NCBI GenBank assembly: GCA_030278955.1
Contig: JAOANR010000006.1
Location: 55,208,915 to 55,272,914 of the forward strand
Length of the DNA stretch: 64,000 bases
Direction of reading: 5' to 3'
Source of the DNA: Hygrophila difformis
Lineage: Eukaryota; Streptophyta; Magnoliopsida; Lamiales; Acanthaceae
How positions within the stretch are numbered: position 1 is the first letter of the stretch; each line of letters begins with the position of its first letter. The notes under the pieces are model-generated. The model saw only the letters and a list, made by a program, of their open reading frames with translations. It made no database searches and was not told the origin of the DNA. Shown piece after piece: positions 12,801-21,979 of the stretch. The translations under genes were made by a program, and so were the position numbers.

Positions 12801-13863
12801 CTTGAGTGATACATGGCGATGGGTGGGGACTTCCTCCGGACATTATACTGTGAAGTCAGAGTATTCTTGGCTAGTGTGGAAAAGGTATGGTCATGCTGAT
12901 CCTCTCAAGGCCTGGATGTGGCGCTTGGCTGTCCCGGAGAAGGTTCGGGTATTACTTTGGCTAGCCACTCATAATTCCCTTCCAACTAACGCTATGCGAC
13001 GTGCTAGAGGTATGGAGTCCTCGGCTGTTTGTGGCATGTGTGAGTCTGGGCAGGAGACAATCAGGCACCTTTTCTTTCGATGCCCACTCGCTACCCGCAT
13101 TTGGAATGGAGTCGGCATTGATGTAGCGCACATTTGGGAGGACGATGAGTTACAGCCTGCCCAGGTCCTCAGTGATTTGCGGAAGACATGGACCTCTCTC
13201 CATTGGGCGACTCTTTGGTGTATATGGACCATGAGGAATGATATCTGCATGAATGGGGCGTCCGGTGTGGTTCATGAAGTGATTCGCCGGGCTCGGCACC
13301 TTGGAGTGGCATATGGCCGTGCCTTTCCTCGGCCAACGAAATTTGTTACACCCAGACTAGTTTCTTGGAGACCACAAGGCTGCCTGGACTTCGTTCTTCA
13401 TGTTGATGGCAGCTCGCGCGGGAATCCAGGGCCTGCTGGTTTTGGGGGCGTCATCCGCGGTGTGGAGGGGAACTGGATCCAGGGTTTCTCGGGTTCTACT
13501 GGCACTAGCACGAATCTTATTGCGGAGCTCCATGGGATTCGGCATGGTTTGGAACAGCTGGTGAGCTTGGGCATTCAGCACGCTAGTTGTTTCTCTGACT
13601 CCTTGGAGGCTTTAAGGATGATTAGTAAGGGTGTTCATGTGGATCATTGGCTTGCACCTTTGATTTTTCAGATTAAGGATTGCATGGATTCCAATCCCGG
13701 CTTGCGTTGGAATCATATCTTACGTGAAGGCAATTCGGTGGCGGACTCACTAGCAAAAAGGGGCGCTAATGATGAAGTTTTCTTCACCACTTGGGCGTTT
13801 CCTCCGGATGATGTTCGTCCTTTACTCTCGGCGGATATGGCGGGTTGTTTTGTTAGGGTCTAG
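9806..13863 (+). pseudogene. LINE ORF2: endonuclease, reverse transcriptase, RNase H (three frameshifts)
   Basis: The polyprotein is spread over four overlapping frames (9806-10189, 10186-10803, 10754-12427, 12364-13863), with frameshifts near 10180, 10790 and 12360. The N-terminus is an AP-type endonuclease (FSIISWNVRGAVNN, LEPRGL, LALGDWNEI, SSDHSPLL). The third segment is the reverse transcriptase, with SSPGPDGFPVIFYKTYW, HFRPISFCNVSYKILTK, KVDLEKAYDNVQWDF, GIRQGDPLSPYLF and the catalytic LMFADD near 11860. The last segment has the zf-RVT region (CGMCESGQETIRHLFFRC) and a C-terminal RNase H (HVDGSSRGNPGPAGFGG, LIAELHGI, FSDSLEA, GNSVADSLAKRG). The stop is about 100 bp before the poly(A). 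Nonfunctional as it stands. Confidence 0.92.
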
Positions 13864-13987
13864 ATTGGCTTGGTTGTGCTTCTCTATTTTTTTTGTCTCC
13901 ACCCCTTTCCTCCTTCTTTTTTATTTTTTCCTCTTTGCCGACGTTTTGACGTCACATTGTATCCAAAAAAAATTTGTTTATCTCATA

Positions 13988-14223
13988 TAAATTGCGGTGA
14001 ACGTTTATCATACAATCATTATGTTCTAAAAATTTTGGGTAAGGAGATTTTACTTTAAACAATTATCGGACGGTCTCTTTTTTATCATCATTTTTTGTCA
14101 CATTTTTGTTCAGTAATGTATGGTCGAAAAATGGACATGACCCAATTAAGTTTATATAATAAAATACTTCAACTTAAAAATATCAAGTTATCTTTTTCAA
14201 AAAAAAAATATTAACATTACTTC
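13988..14223. other. AT-rich non-coding DNA leading into a Helitron 3' end
   Basis: Nothing coding is seen. This flanks the right target duplication of the LINE and is probably Helitron interior. Confidence 0.4.
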
Positions 14224-14250
14224 CCCGTATTGCGCGGGCGGGTGTGCTAG
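14224..14250 (+). mobile_element. Helitron 3' terminus
   Basis: CCCGTATTGCGCGGG, which can fold into a short GC hairpin, is followed after 8 bases by CTAG (14247-14250) and then T. This is the standard Helitron 3' end: a hairpin 6-12 bp before CTRR, inserted before T. The 5' TC end is not identified; a candidate TCTTTATAGTATT begins at 7320, but the preceding base is C rather than A. Confidence 0.65.
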
Positions 14251-14299
14251 TTTTTTCCAATAAGAAGTTGGTACTCCTAAATATTTTTAGTAAAAATAG

Positions 14300-14446
14300 T
14301 ATATGATTTTACGTTGCTATGTATTTTATGATAGATATGCATATCTTTAAACTAAAATTACATTTTGAACCCATAATATATAATTCTTATAAAGAGATTA
14401 ATTACAAAGATATTAATTATAAATTAAAAGGTTAATATAGGCAACA
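14300..14446 (+). repeat. Left copy of a roughly 220-bp duplicated segment
   Basis: Contains ATATGCATATCTTTAAACT, TTTGAACCCATAATAT and AAAGAGATTAATTA. The same string, diverged, occurs at about 20825-20990. With the gypsy element at 14447-20744 removed, the two copies lie in tandem about 220 bp apart, so the duplication predates that insertion. Confidence 0.6.
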
Positions 14447-14942
14447 TGTAATGACCTGATTTAATTAAATTGGACTGTGTAAATTAATTAGTGGTGGGTT
14501 TTATTGCACTCAAGCCCGGATGGGGTTAGTTTGGAGTATTTGAAAATGGATAGGGGGTTATTTGTAAATATTCAGTAATTGGAAAGTAAAATGGGGGCCA
14601 TTTTCAGATTTTGTAAAAATTGTGAGGAATCGGGAGAAAAGAGAGAGGGAGACCGATCGAGAGAAGGGAGAAAAGGGGGAGATTTCGATCGCTCAAATCA
14701 TCGCGTTTCTTGGGTGATTGTTGAATTGGTTTGTGGTAAGTGTTTCTTCTCGTCGTCTTCTTCGTATTGATTTTTATTTCGCTCGTTTTGGTGGTGATTT
14801 GGTGAGGTGTTGAAATGTTAGATTTTTATTTCGCTCGTTTTGGATTCGATTGAAGATCGATTTGGACGTTTGGAGGTGTTTAATCGCTCAAGACATTGAG
14901 GCAAGGGTTTTTATAGCTTAAATTATGTGTTTGGGGAGTATC
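14447..14942 (+). repeat. Truncated 5' LTR of the gypsy element
   Basis: Closely matches the first 500 bp of the 3' LTR at 18755 (shared TAGTGGTGGGTTTTATTGCA, GCCCGGATGGGGTTA). It stops at GTATC (14938-14942), the point where the 3' LTR continues GTATCGGGGGCGATT. It carries a private internal duplication of GATTTTTATTTCGCTCGTTT (14769 and 14820). Confidence 0.85.
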
Positions 14943-15515
14943 TGATGACAACCATTCATGATTTTCATACTCGTCCAAATTCATGCCCAAAATAGCTTAA
15001 TCTGATCAAATTTCTATAGAGAATGTTGTAAAATGTGAAGAAGATCATCTGTCAATAAGGAAAGAATAGGATCAGAGAAAGAGCTTATATAGTAGAAAAG
15101 TTGGTAAAAAAATAGGAAGAATCTTGCGCTTTGATTTTATTAAGAACTGATCCACGCCTTGTCAAAATTCAGGAAAAAGGAAGGAACAGTGCGTGGAGCG
15201 TAGATATATAGCTGAGCTAAGAAATTGAGGAAGGCTGAAAAACTCTACGCCATGTCATTTGAACAAAGCATGAGAGGAAGTCGGAAGTAAAAAGAGAGAC
15301 TTAGGAACTAAGGAGAAGGAAGTCTATGCGATGAGCTAAGGAAGCTAACTGTTAAAGCGTGAAGAAATGAAGAAGAAGTTTGAAGAAAGAAAGCCCACGC
15401 TATGACAGGAAGCAAATCTTAACAAAGCACGGAGCGAGGGAATAAGTTCACAGTAAGCTGAGGCGAGCACGACAGTTATTTCCAGAAGGACAGGAGGCGG
15501 TTACTTCGCGCACAT

Positions 15516-15547
15516 CTATAAATAAGGACCTAGAGCTTAGCTCTAGG
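15516..15547 (+). promoter_or_regulatory. TATA box and adjacent palindrome in the 3.6-kb insert
   Basis: CTATAAATAAGG (15516-15527) is immediately followed by a palindrome with 8-bp arms CCTAGAGC and GCTCTAGG around TTA (15529-15547). The spacing puts the palindrome near the expected transcription start, as in an LTR U3/R boundary. Activity is inferred. Confidence 0.5.
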
Positions 15548-17371
15548 TACCGGAGGAGATCAGAGTTTCATTTCATATTTCCCTCGATCACTTTACAGTT
15601 TTCATAGGTATGGTAGATTAGATTTCCGATCTGTTCTTCGCGTTATTCTTGTATTTGTTCTTCAGAATTTACTTTTGTAATGGTAGATTAGATTTAATTT
15701 TGCCTAAGTAGAATAGATTAAGAATCTCCTGGGGAGAAGAATTCTGCAATCAGGAGTGTTTCACTTCCATTCCAATGACGATCGATTCATCTTATTTTCT
15801 CCGTGTTCATCAAATCAATCTTGCATTTTCTGATGAATTTCATATTTACAGGGTATTCATTTCTTTTACTGTTACATTTTCAGTTGTATGAAGGTAAATC
15901 ATGTTTCAGATCGTATATTTTCTTTTGGAATCTTAATCTTTTAATTGAAACGGCTGGTTAAGTTTTGAACAATGGTTGAATTAAGGATAGAACTTCCAAT
16001 TAGAATTCAGAATCTACAACTGCGTTATTCATAAACATTATGAGATTTTGGAAATCCAGTTTTGAATATGTTGTTTAGGCTAATTAATTTGCTAAGAAAT
16101 GGTATAATGTTTGGCAGAATGTTTGATTCTGAATTTCTTGGAAATTAGCAATTCGCATTATTAATTCATTCATATTATTGTTCTCCAGATCATAATTGTT
16201 CTCAAAATCCATATTTTTTTTAGAATTTTGGAATCAGCATTTTTTCCAGCTTGATATTGTTCTTGGTAAAACTGTTAAAGAGAATTAGAATAAGCATCTG
16301 TTATTTCAGTTTGATTCTGATTCCATGAATATTTCTGTTGGTTAAACAAAATGATCCATGGTATGTTCTTGGAAGACCCATGCAGTGTTAAACATAGCTG
16401 ATAATCTTTCAGAAATTCTATGTTCACAAGCTTGACTAAGCTGGTTTTAGGATAAATCTCGCCATATTCTTTAATAAATATTGCGAGATGAATCTCTTAA
16501 AACACTTCAACTTTATAGCTTCCTTCATGCATAAACTTTTCCTCGCTTTATTCCAGTATGGAATGAAGCGAGGGACCTTACCTACAAACCTAAATTCCAT
16601 ACCATGTTTCCCCAGAACTCACACTTTCTTCATTTGAACAAAGTGAGAGAGAATTTTGAGGTAGCATCCAAATTGGTTTCTCTTCGAAAAGAAGGCAAAT
16701 AACATCTCGCTATATACTTATATCACCTAGTTTATAAAAGAGGGTTGAACAACCACGCCGTATTCTTAAGAATCTTATCGCGTGGAGTTTCATCTTTCTG
16801 TATTACTTAAATCTGAGGAACATTCTATAAATAATAGCTCCCTCCACGCTGCTCATATATAGCGCGCGGAAAATTAGAGTATTCATAGTTTTAAACCCCA
16901 AGATAATTACTGCGAGTTATCTTGGACATCTATTTTGCAGACTTAATTCTCAAATTCTTTTTAAGGGAGTAATTCCCTACATTCTGTCTAGCTCCTACTT
17001 TATATTCTTGGGGCACCCTAGCATTTTACTTAGAGGATTCAGAACCCTCACCGTTTCTTTATAAATATATTTCTTATCTATATCCATATTATTTTGGGAT
17101 ATTTTCCCAGATTTAGCAGAGGACGCTAGCTTTCCCATTTTCACAAACCCATCATTCATGAATCATTTACTGTCATCATTATATTCATAAGCATATCGAG
17201 ATTGAGATGAAGATAGGAGTTTGTTGAATCATCATTTACTCAGGAATAATCTTGAACAAACCTGTTCTATAGTTGGACATTAAGTACATGTCGTTTAAAA
17301 GGGAAAGATGTTTCAAAAATCATCTTTTGTCTTATGAATTAATGAAAGTTTGTAATGAATAATTTCCGGGG

Positions 17372-17462
17372 GTTATAGATACTTATGAATATAAACATTT
17401 ATAGATACTTATGAATAATAAACATTTATAGATACTTATGAATATAAACATTTATTATAGAT
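17372..17462. repeat. 26-27-bp tandem repeat, three copies plus a partial
   Basis: The unit TTATAGATACTTATGAATA followed by TAAACAT is repeated three times with small indels, then a degenerate TTATTATAGATAATTAATGA. Confidence 0.85.
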
Positions 17463-18556
17463 AATTAATGAATAATGATCGTTGTGAGAAACAAAATTAC
17501 ATGCTTTGAGTAGGAAGTTATGCATAATAAACATTTATTAATCCTGAGTTAAGTCACGAGTAATTGGAAATATTTACAATGAACTCCCCTGCCAAATGCA
17601 TCTGTATGAATCTGAGTAGTCTAGATGAGTCAAGGATTTTGATTAGCAATTTCATCTTGATATACTCACAGGACTATTATTTCTTACAAATACTTATTGA
17701 AATTATTTTGAGAAACTTGAGTCTCATAAAATCCCTTGAATGATATATTTAAATACCAGTTCTTTTGTCTTTTGTAGAGGACATTCAAGATAGATTATGA
17801 CATTCATCTTTAATAGAATAATATAAGGCCAACAATAAGTTCAGACTAATATTAGATCATTTGGATGTGACCTTGGATTTTCAATGGCTTAATTTAAATC
17901 CGAAAGAAACATATTAAGTGGTATTTGTAAAAGCTTATACTATGAGATGAGTCTGAACGCTCATCTTCTAGTCATAAGTATCACATGATTTCAGAACTTA
18001 CATTGTCATGACACTGGGTCACAAGTACTAGTCTTGGGAAAGTGATTTAAGACATGAAGAACTTAGTAAACTTGATAAATAAATTATCTCAATCCTCTGA
18101 ACTCACGCATTATTCTGATAATTACAAAGCGAGAGTATCTCAGCATAAATCTTATTTCATTTCTTTGTCTGTCTGCCAGCATCATTCATAACTCGCAATC
18201 ATTTTATCCATTTAATGAATTCGTTTACTTTACATATGTTTCTCTTTACAGCTTTCATTTAATTGTTACTGCATTTGATTTTCAGCATTAGGATTTTTTT
18301 CAGCATTAAGATTTAGATAAAACTCATCAATCACTGAATAATCAGAGTACTGTTGTTTTAATAATCATGCACTATGAAATGATTCCATCAAATAACCCTC
18401 TAGAGAACGATCCCGACAAATTAAATAAATACTGCAAGCTTGATACCGTGCGCTTTCGGTATTGCATAAACGCTTTTGAGTATACCACCAATTCCTCTTT
18501 ATTATTCTATGAGGTGATGAGGGATATATTTGAGAGTCATTGTAGTAAAGGTTATG

Positions 18557-18670
18557 CAAGTCACAAAAGCTTCACTGTGGTTTAGGCATGGGGCTGAAGA
18601 TGCTACTTGGGAAACCGAGGAGCATATGAAGCTGAAGTACCCAGACTTGGACTTGACTCCGTCGCTTTGA
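18557..18670 (+). pseudogene. Gypsy pol C-terminal remnant (chromodomain-like tail)
   Basis: An open stretch ending in TGA at 18668-18670 reads VTKASLWFRHGAEDATWE then TEEHMKLKYPDLDL. ATWE followed by a KYP/RYP-type motif is the usual end of chromovirus integrase. It sits 85 bp upstream of the 3' LTR and directly after the 3.6-kb insert. All upstream gag and pol sequence is missing. Confidence 0.75.
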
Positions 18671-18740
18671 GGTAACATTGTTTCCTTACTTTTTGATTTT
18701 GATCATGTTCTTGAATGTGCATTTCGGGGACGAAATGATC

Positions 18741-18754
18741 GTAAGGGGGAAGAA
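18741..18754 (+). other. Polypurine tract of the gypsy element
   Basis: GTAAGGGGGAAGAA lies directly before the 3' LTR start TGTAATGG. It follows the common plant gypsy phrase TTTCGGGGACGAAAT (18722-18736). It would prime plus-strand synthesis. Confidence 0.8.
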
Positions 18755-20744
18755 TGTAATGGTCCGATTTATTTAAATTGGACTGTTTAAATTAATTAGT
18801 GGTGGGTTTTATTGCACTCAAGCCCGGATGGGGTTAATTTGGAGTATTTGAGAATGGATAGGGGGTTATTTGTAAATATTCAGTAATTGGAAAGTAAAAT
18901 GGGGGCCATTTTCAGATTTTGTAAAAATTGTGAGGAATCGGGAGAAAAGAGAGAGGGAGACCAATCAAGAGAAGGGATAAAAGGGGGCGATTTCGACTCT
19001 CTCAAATCATTGAGTTTCTTGGGCAATTGTTCAATTGGTTGGTGGTAAGTGTTTCTCCTCGTCGTCTTCTTCGTATTGATTTTTATTTCGCTCGTTTTGG
19101 TGGTGATTTGGTGAGGTGTTGAAATGTTAGGTTTTGAGTGTTTTGGATTCGATTGAAGATTGATTTGGACGTTTGGAGGTGTTTAATTGCTCAAGACATC
19201 GAGGCAAGGGTTTTTGTTTTTATAGCTTAAATTACGTGTTTGGGGGGGGGGGGGTATCGGGGGCGATTTCCGTCGAAATCGCCAGACATGGCGTTGTGGC
19301 GCCGGGCAGCAGCGGACGGCGCATCCTCAGCGCGGTCTGGGGAGAAGCAGCCCCAAGTCCGCGCCAGCTTGACAGGGGCGACGCTTCGTGCGTTGTTCTG
19401 TCCGTTCTTGATGTTTAATTGCCTCAATTCGTGCTCTGCAGTTGTTTTGAATTTTCCCCTACTTTAATTATTGATCTTGAGGTGATTGTTAACTCGTAGA
19501 ATCGTTGAATTCCTTGGAGGAGTTGTTGAATCATGATATGTTGATTATTTCTTGTCGAATGAATTATGAAATTATACCATAGCCTAGGGGCTATATTTAT
19601 TTATTTAAGGCGTTGAGAGGCATGTGAACCTAGTGATAGGTGTTGGATCATTTCCGTGACATTGTATATGCAGGACATTGCATTGGTATTGATATTTATG
19701 GACCCGATGGGTCGTTATGATGATGTGATTGATGGGGAAGCCTTCACCGGTGTTGTTGATTCCCGGTGGCCTTGCGGGGTGGTTATTTGGTTGTGATGCC
19801 TATGATTGGTTGTTATGCCTGTGATTTGGCTGTGATGCCTGTGATTGGCTGTTATGCCTGTGATTTGGCTGTGATGCCTGTGGTCCCTGCGAGGTGGTGT
19901 ATGTTACCCTGTAACGGGTTGGAGTTGATGATATCCTCATCCGTGGGTTCATACCGCTCGGGTCTTTAGATGCCGGCTAGGCATAATCATTGCATTTGCA
20001 TATAAGTTAGATAGGTATATGTTAGGCCATGCATCACGTGCATAAATTGTATGTTTGTGGTTGAAGCACGGTATGGGACGGTGTGATGTTTATTTGCCTT
20101 TTATTTATATTCTGCTCTGTTATTAATGTTATTATTATTTATAATCTATTATTATTATTTATTGTTGCTCTGTTTACCCTTACTCCCCGGCACGTAGCCT
20201 TGCTTAGTACGTTGTACTGACTCCCTTTGCTTTTGTCTGTTTTATAGATCCCGCTGGAGGCACTGGAGCATGACTGGATTTGGGGTTATGAGAGATCACA
20301 TAGATAGGACTTCCCTGCTATTATTCTTTTCATGTGATTATGTGATACTCTGTTGTTTTTATGACTTGGTACTTGATTTATTGACTAGTTGAGGCCTGTG
20401 AGCCTAAGATTTACATTATGTCGGCCTGTGGCCTTATGTGATTTACTGCTTTGGGCTGGTAGCCCTGTTTGAGATATTGGCATGCTGTCTAATGATGTTT
20501 TGTGAGGCTTGTAGCCTGGATGAGTTGTTGGTACTATTTTATGATTATTATTGTGAGACCTTTTTCTTGTGCCCATGTGTTTTGATTTATTCTCGCTTCT
20601 GCATTAAACTGAACTAATCAGATGATCACTTTAGGTTTGCTCAGCCTTGTACTAGCTGTTTTAAATTAGTTGGCCACTAGTTTAGGATAGTTAGTACGGC
20701 AGTAATGCTTCCGAAAATCAGGTTTGAATTTTTGGGGCGTTACG
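18755..20744 (+). repeat. 3' LTR of the gypsy element, 1990 bp
   Basis: Starts TGTAATGGTCCG and ends GGGGCGTTACG next to the CAACA target duplication. It includes a 13-G run (19242-19254), a GC-rich block (19255-19400), a 17/34-bp repeat of TGTGATGCC/TGTTATGCC (about 19792-19885), and the CCCGGCACGTAGCCTTGC region near 20187 typical of such LTRs. Confidence 0.85.
19792..19885. repeat. Tandem repeat inside the 3' LTR
   Basis: Alternating units of GGCTGTGATGCCTGTGATT and GGCTGTTATGCCTGTGATTT give a 17/34-bp periodicity over about 94 bp. Confidence 0.75.
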
Positions 20745-20749
20745 CAACA

Positions 20750-21010
20750 CAATAAAAATATGATTGCAGGATTTAGATAGAGATCAATAGATTGCAATCC
20801 AACGTTCGTTGAATTTATGATGAAGTGATTTTACCTTGTAGACCTTTGATATGTATCTTTATGATGGATATGCATATCTTTGAAGTAAAATTACCGTTTG
20901 AACCCATAATATTATACTATATAATTTTTAAAGAGATTAATTATAACTTAAACGAACAATATAGTCAGCACAATAAAAATAAGGTTCTAGAATTTATTAT
21001 AGTATAGATA
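20750..21010 (+). repeat. Right copy of the roughly 220-bp duplicated segment
   Basis: Holds ATATGCATATCTTTGAAGT, GTTTGAACCCATAATAT, AAAGAGATTAATTA and CACAATAAAAATA, matching 14300-14446 plus the first bases after 20749. It shows the uninterrupted arrangement at the point where the left copy received the gypsy element. Confidence 0.6.
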
Positions 21011-21062
21011 GATAGATTTGTATGGAAAATGGACATTTTAGTTATTTTCGTTATATTTTAAA

Positions 21063-21092
21063 CTAGTAAATAACCCGTCGAGACTCGACGGG
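21063..21092 (-). mobile_element. Helitron 3' terminus with perfect hairpin
   Basis: On the minus strand the palindrome CCCGTCGAGTCTCGACGGG (9-bp arms, 21074-21092) is followed by TTATTTA and CTAG, then T. This is a textbook Helitron end: hairpin, short spacer, CTAG, host T. Confidence 0.85.
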
Positions 21093-21103
21093 CATAACTT
21101 TAT

Positions 21104-21359
21104 GGCCCTGTTTGGGAATTAGCTGTTAGCTGTTAACTGATTTTGTGAGTAATAACTAGTTAAAATTAGCTGTTTGACAATTTCGAGACTAACTTTTTGC
21201 CTAGAATAAGCTAAAATCCAAAATGCTGCTATTTGCAGCGGTTTTAAAAAGAGCTGATTGAACACTGTTTTAAGTTATTTTGTCTTTTTAAATAAACTAA
21301 TTCAGTTCAAATTGCCTAGAATAAGCTAATTCCATTTAGTTGTTTTGCCAAACAGGGCC
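21104..21359. mobile_element. 256-bp MITE with GGCCCTGTTTGG inverted repeats
   Basis: Perfect 12-bp terminal inverted repeats GGCCCTGTTTGG (21104-21115) and CCAAACAGGGCC (21348-21359), flanked by TAT on both sides (21101-21103 and 21360-21362). The 3-bp duplication and the termini resemble Tourist/Harbinger MITEs. A diverged, inverted relative lies near 60808-61050. Confidence 0.8.
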
Positions 21360-21379
21360 TATATTTTATATAATATATA

Positions 21380-21633
21380 CTCCCTCCGTTTTTTAATAAC
21401 TTCTTCATTTCTACACTGCACGCAATTCAATGCACATTTTCAACATTTCACATTATATATAAGTAAAAATTATACAAATTTGATATTCTAAAACTACGCA
21501 ATTACACGAATCTAACAACATCTCACTTGACTATGTTTTATCTTATATAACTGTGCTAAAAAGTTGAATCAAAGTTACTTAATGAAATAGTATTTACTAT
21601 GCAAAGGGTAATGTTAAAAAAGAATGGAGGGAG
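21380..21633. mobile_element. Stowaway-like MITE
   Basis: Starts CTCCCTCCGTTTTTTAA, ends AAAAGAATGGAGGGAG, flanked by TA on both sides. Length is 254 bp and it is non-coding. Confidence 0.85.
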
Positions 21634-21979
21634 TATATATTTATAGAAGTATTATATAAAGTAATAATAGAAATTATATTTTGAGTAATGAAAAATATGT
21701 AATGATTTTTTTATATATATTCAAAAGATGATATATATGATAATATAATTTAATTATTTTTAAAACTAACAAAGAAATATATTATACCGTTCTTTAGCTT
21801 CTGTGGCTTGTCCGGTACAAACATAACAGATCAATAAAAATAAATATTAAACTAATGTTTTTATTGATTTGAAATTTAAATTAAAATAAATTTAAATTTA
21901 AAAATAAATATGAAGCATAATATGAAAATTTTTCTAACAATTTGTTGAAAATTTCATTGGTGAAGATCTCATTGATAGG

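Larger units (their letters stand above)
8198..13970 (+). mobile_element. Full-length L1-type LINE with 17-bp target-site duplication
   Basis: Second non-LTR retrotransposon, plus strand, 5.77 kb. It is bounded by the direct repeat AATTTGTTTATCTCATA at 8181-8197 and 13971-13987. The 3' end carries a short A run after GTATCC (13965-13970, merging with the duplication). The left end is only about 15 bp before the first ATG, so the element is close to full length. ORF1 and ORF2 are both broken. Confidence 0.93.
14943..18556 (+). mobile_element. 3.6-kb non-coding insert, probably a long LTR of Tat/Athila type
   Basis: Begins TGATGACAACC directly after GTATC in the broken 5' LTR and has no long ORF. 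It holds a TATA box (15516-15527) and, near its right end (about 18400-18490), GAACGATCCCGACAA and GCGCTTTCGGTATTGC, which recall the tail of long Tat/Athila LTRs. This lineage call comes from memory of such elements, not alignment. No matching GTATC duplication or clean right end was found. The right flank is the gypsy pol tail rather than the rest of the 5' LTR, so a deletion of the gypsy interior accompanied or followed the insertion. Confidence 0.45.
14447..20744 (+). mobile_element. Ty3/gypsy element with deleted interior, target duplication CAACA
   Basis: The two LTR copies begin TGTAATG at 14447 and 18755; the right LTR ends GGGGCGTTACG at 20744 (expected final A mutated to G). CAACA flanks both ends (14442-14446 and 20745-20749). 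Only the last 114 bp of pol survive before the 3' LTR. The 5' LTR breaks off after 496 bp, where a 3.6-kb insert begins. The pol tail and polypurine tract point to the chromovirus (Tekay-like) group. Confidence 0.8.

Noticed and set aside
8213..13863. Several separate small genes in the second LINE
   Set aside because: The pieces are consecutive parts of one ORF1 and one ORF2 split by stops and frameshifts, enclosed by a single target duplication.
18367..18585. 72-codon plus-strand ORF at the end of the 3.6-kb insert
   Set aside because: It runs across the junction of the insert and the gypsy pol tail in a different frame from the pol tail. No family similarity.
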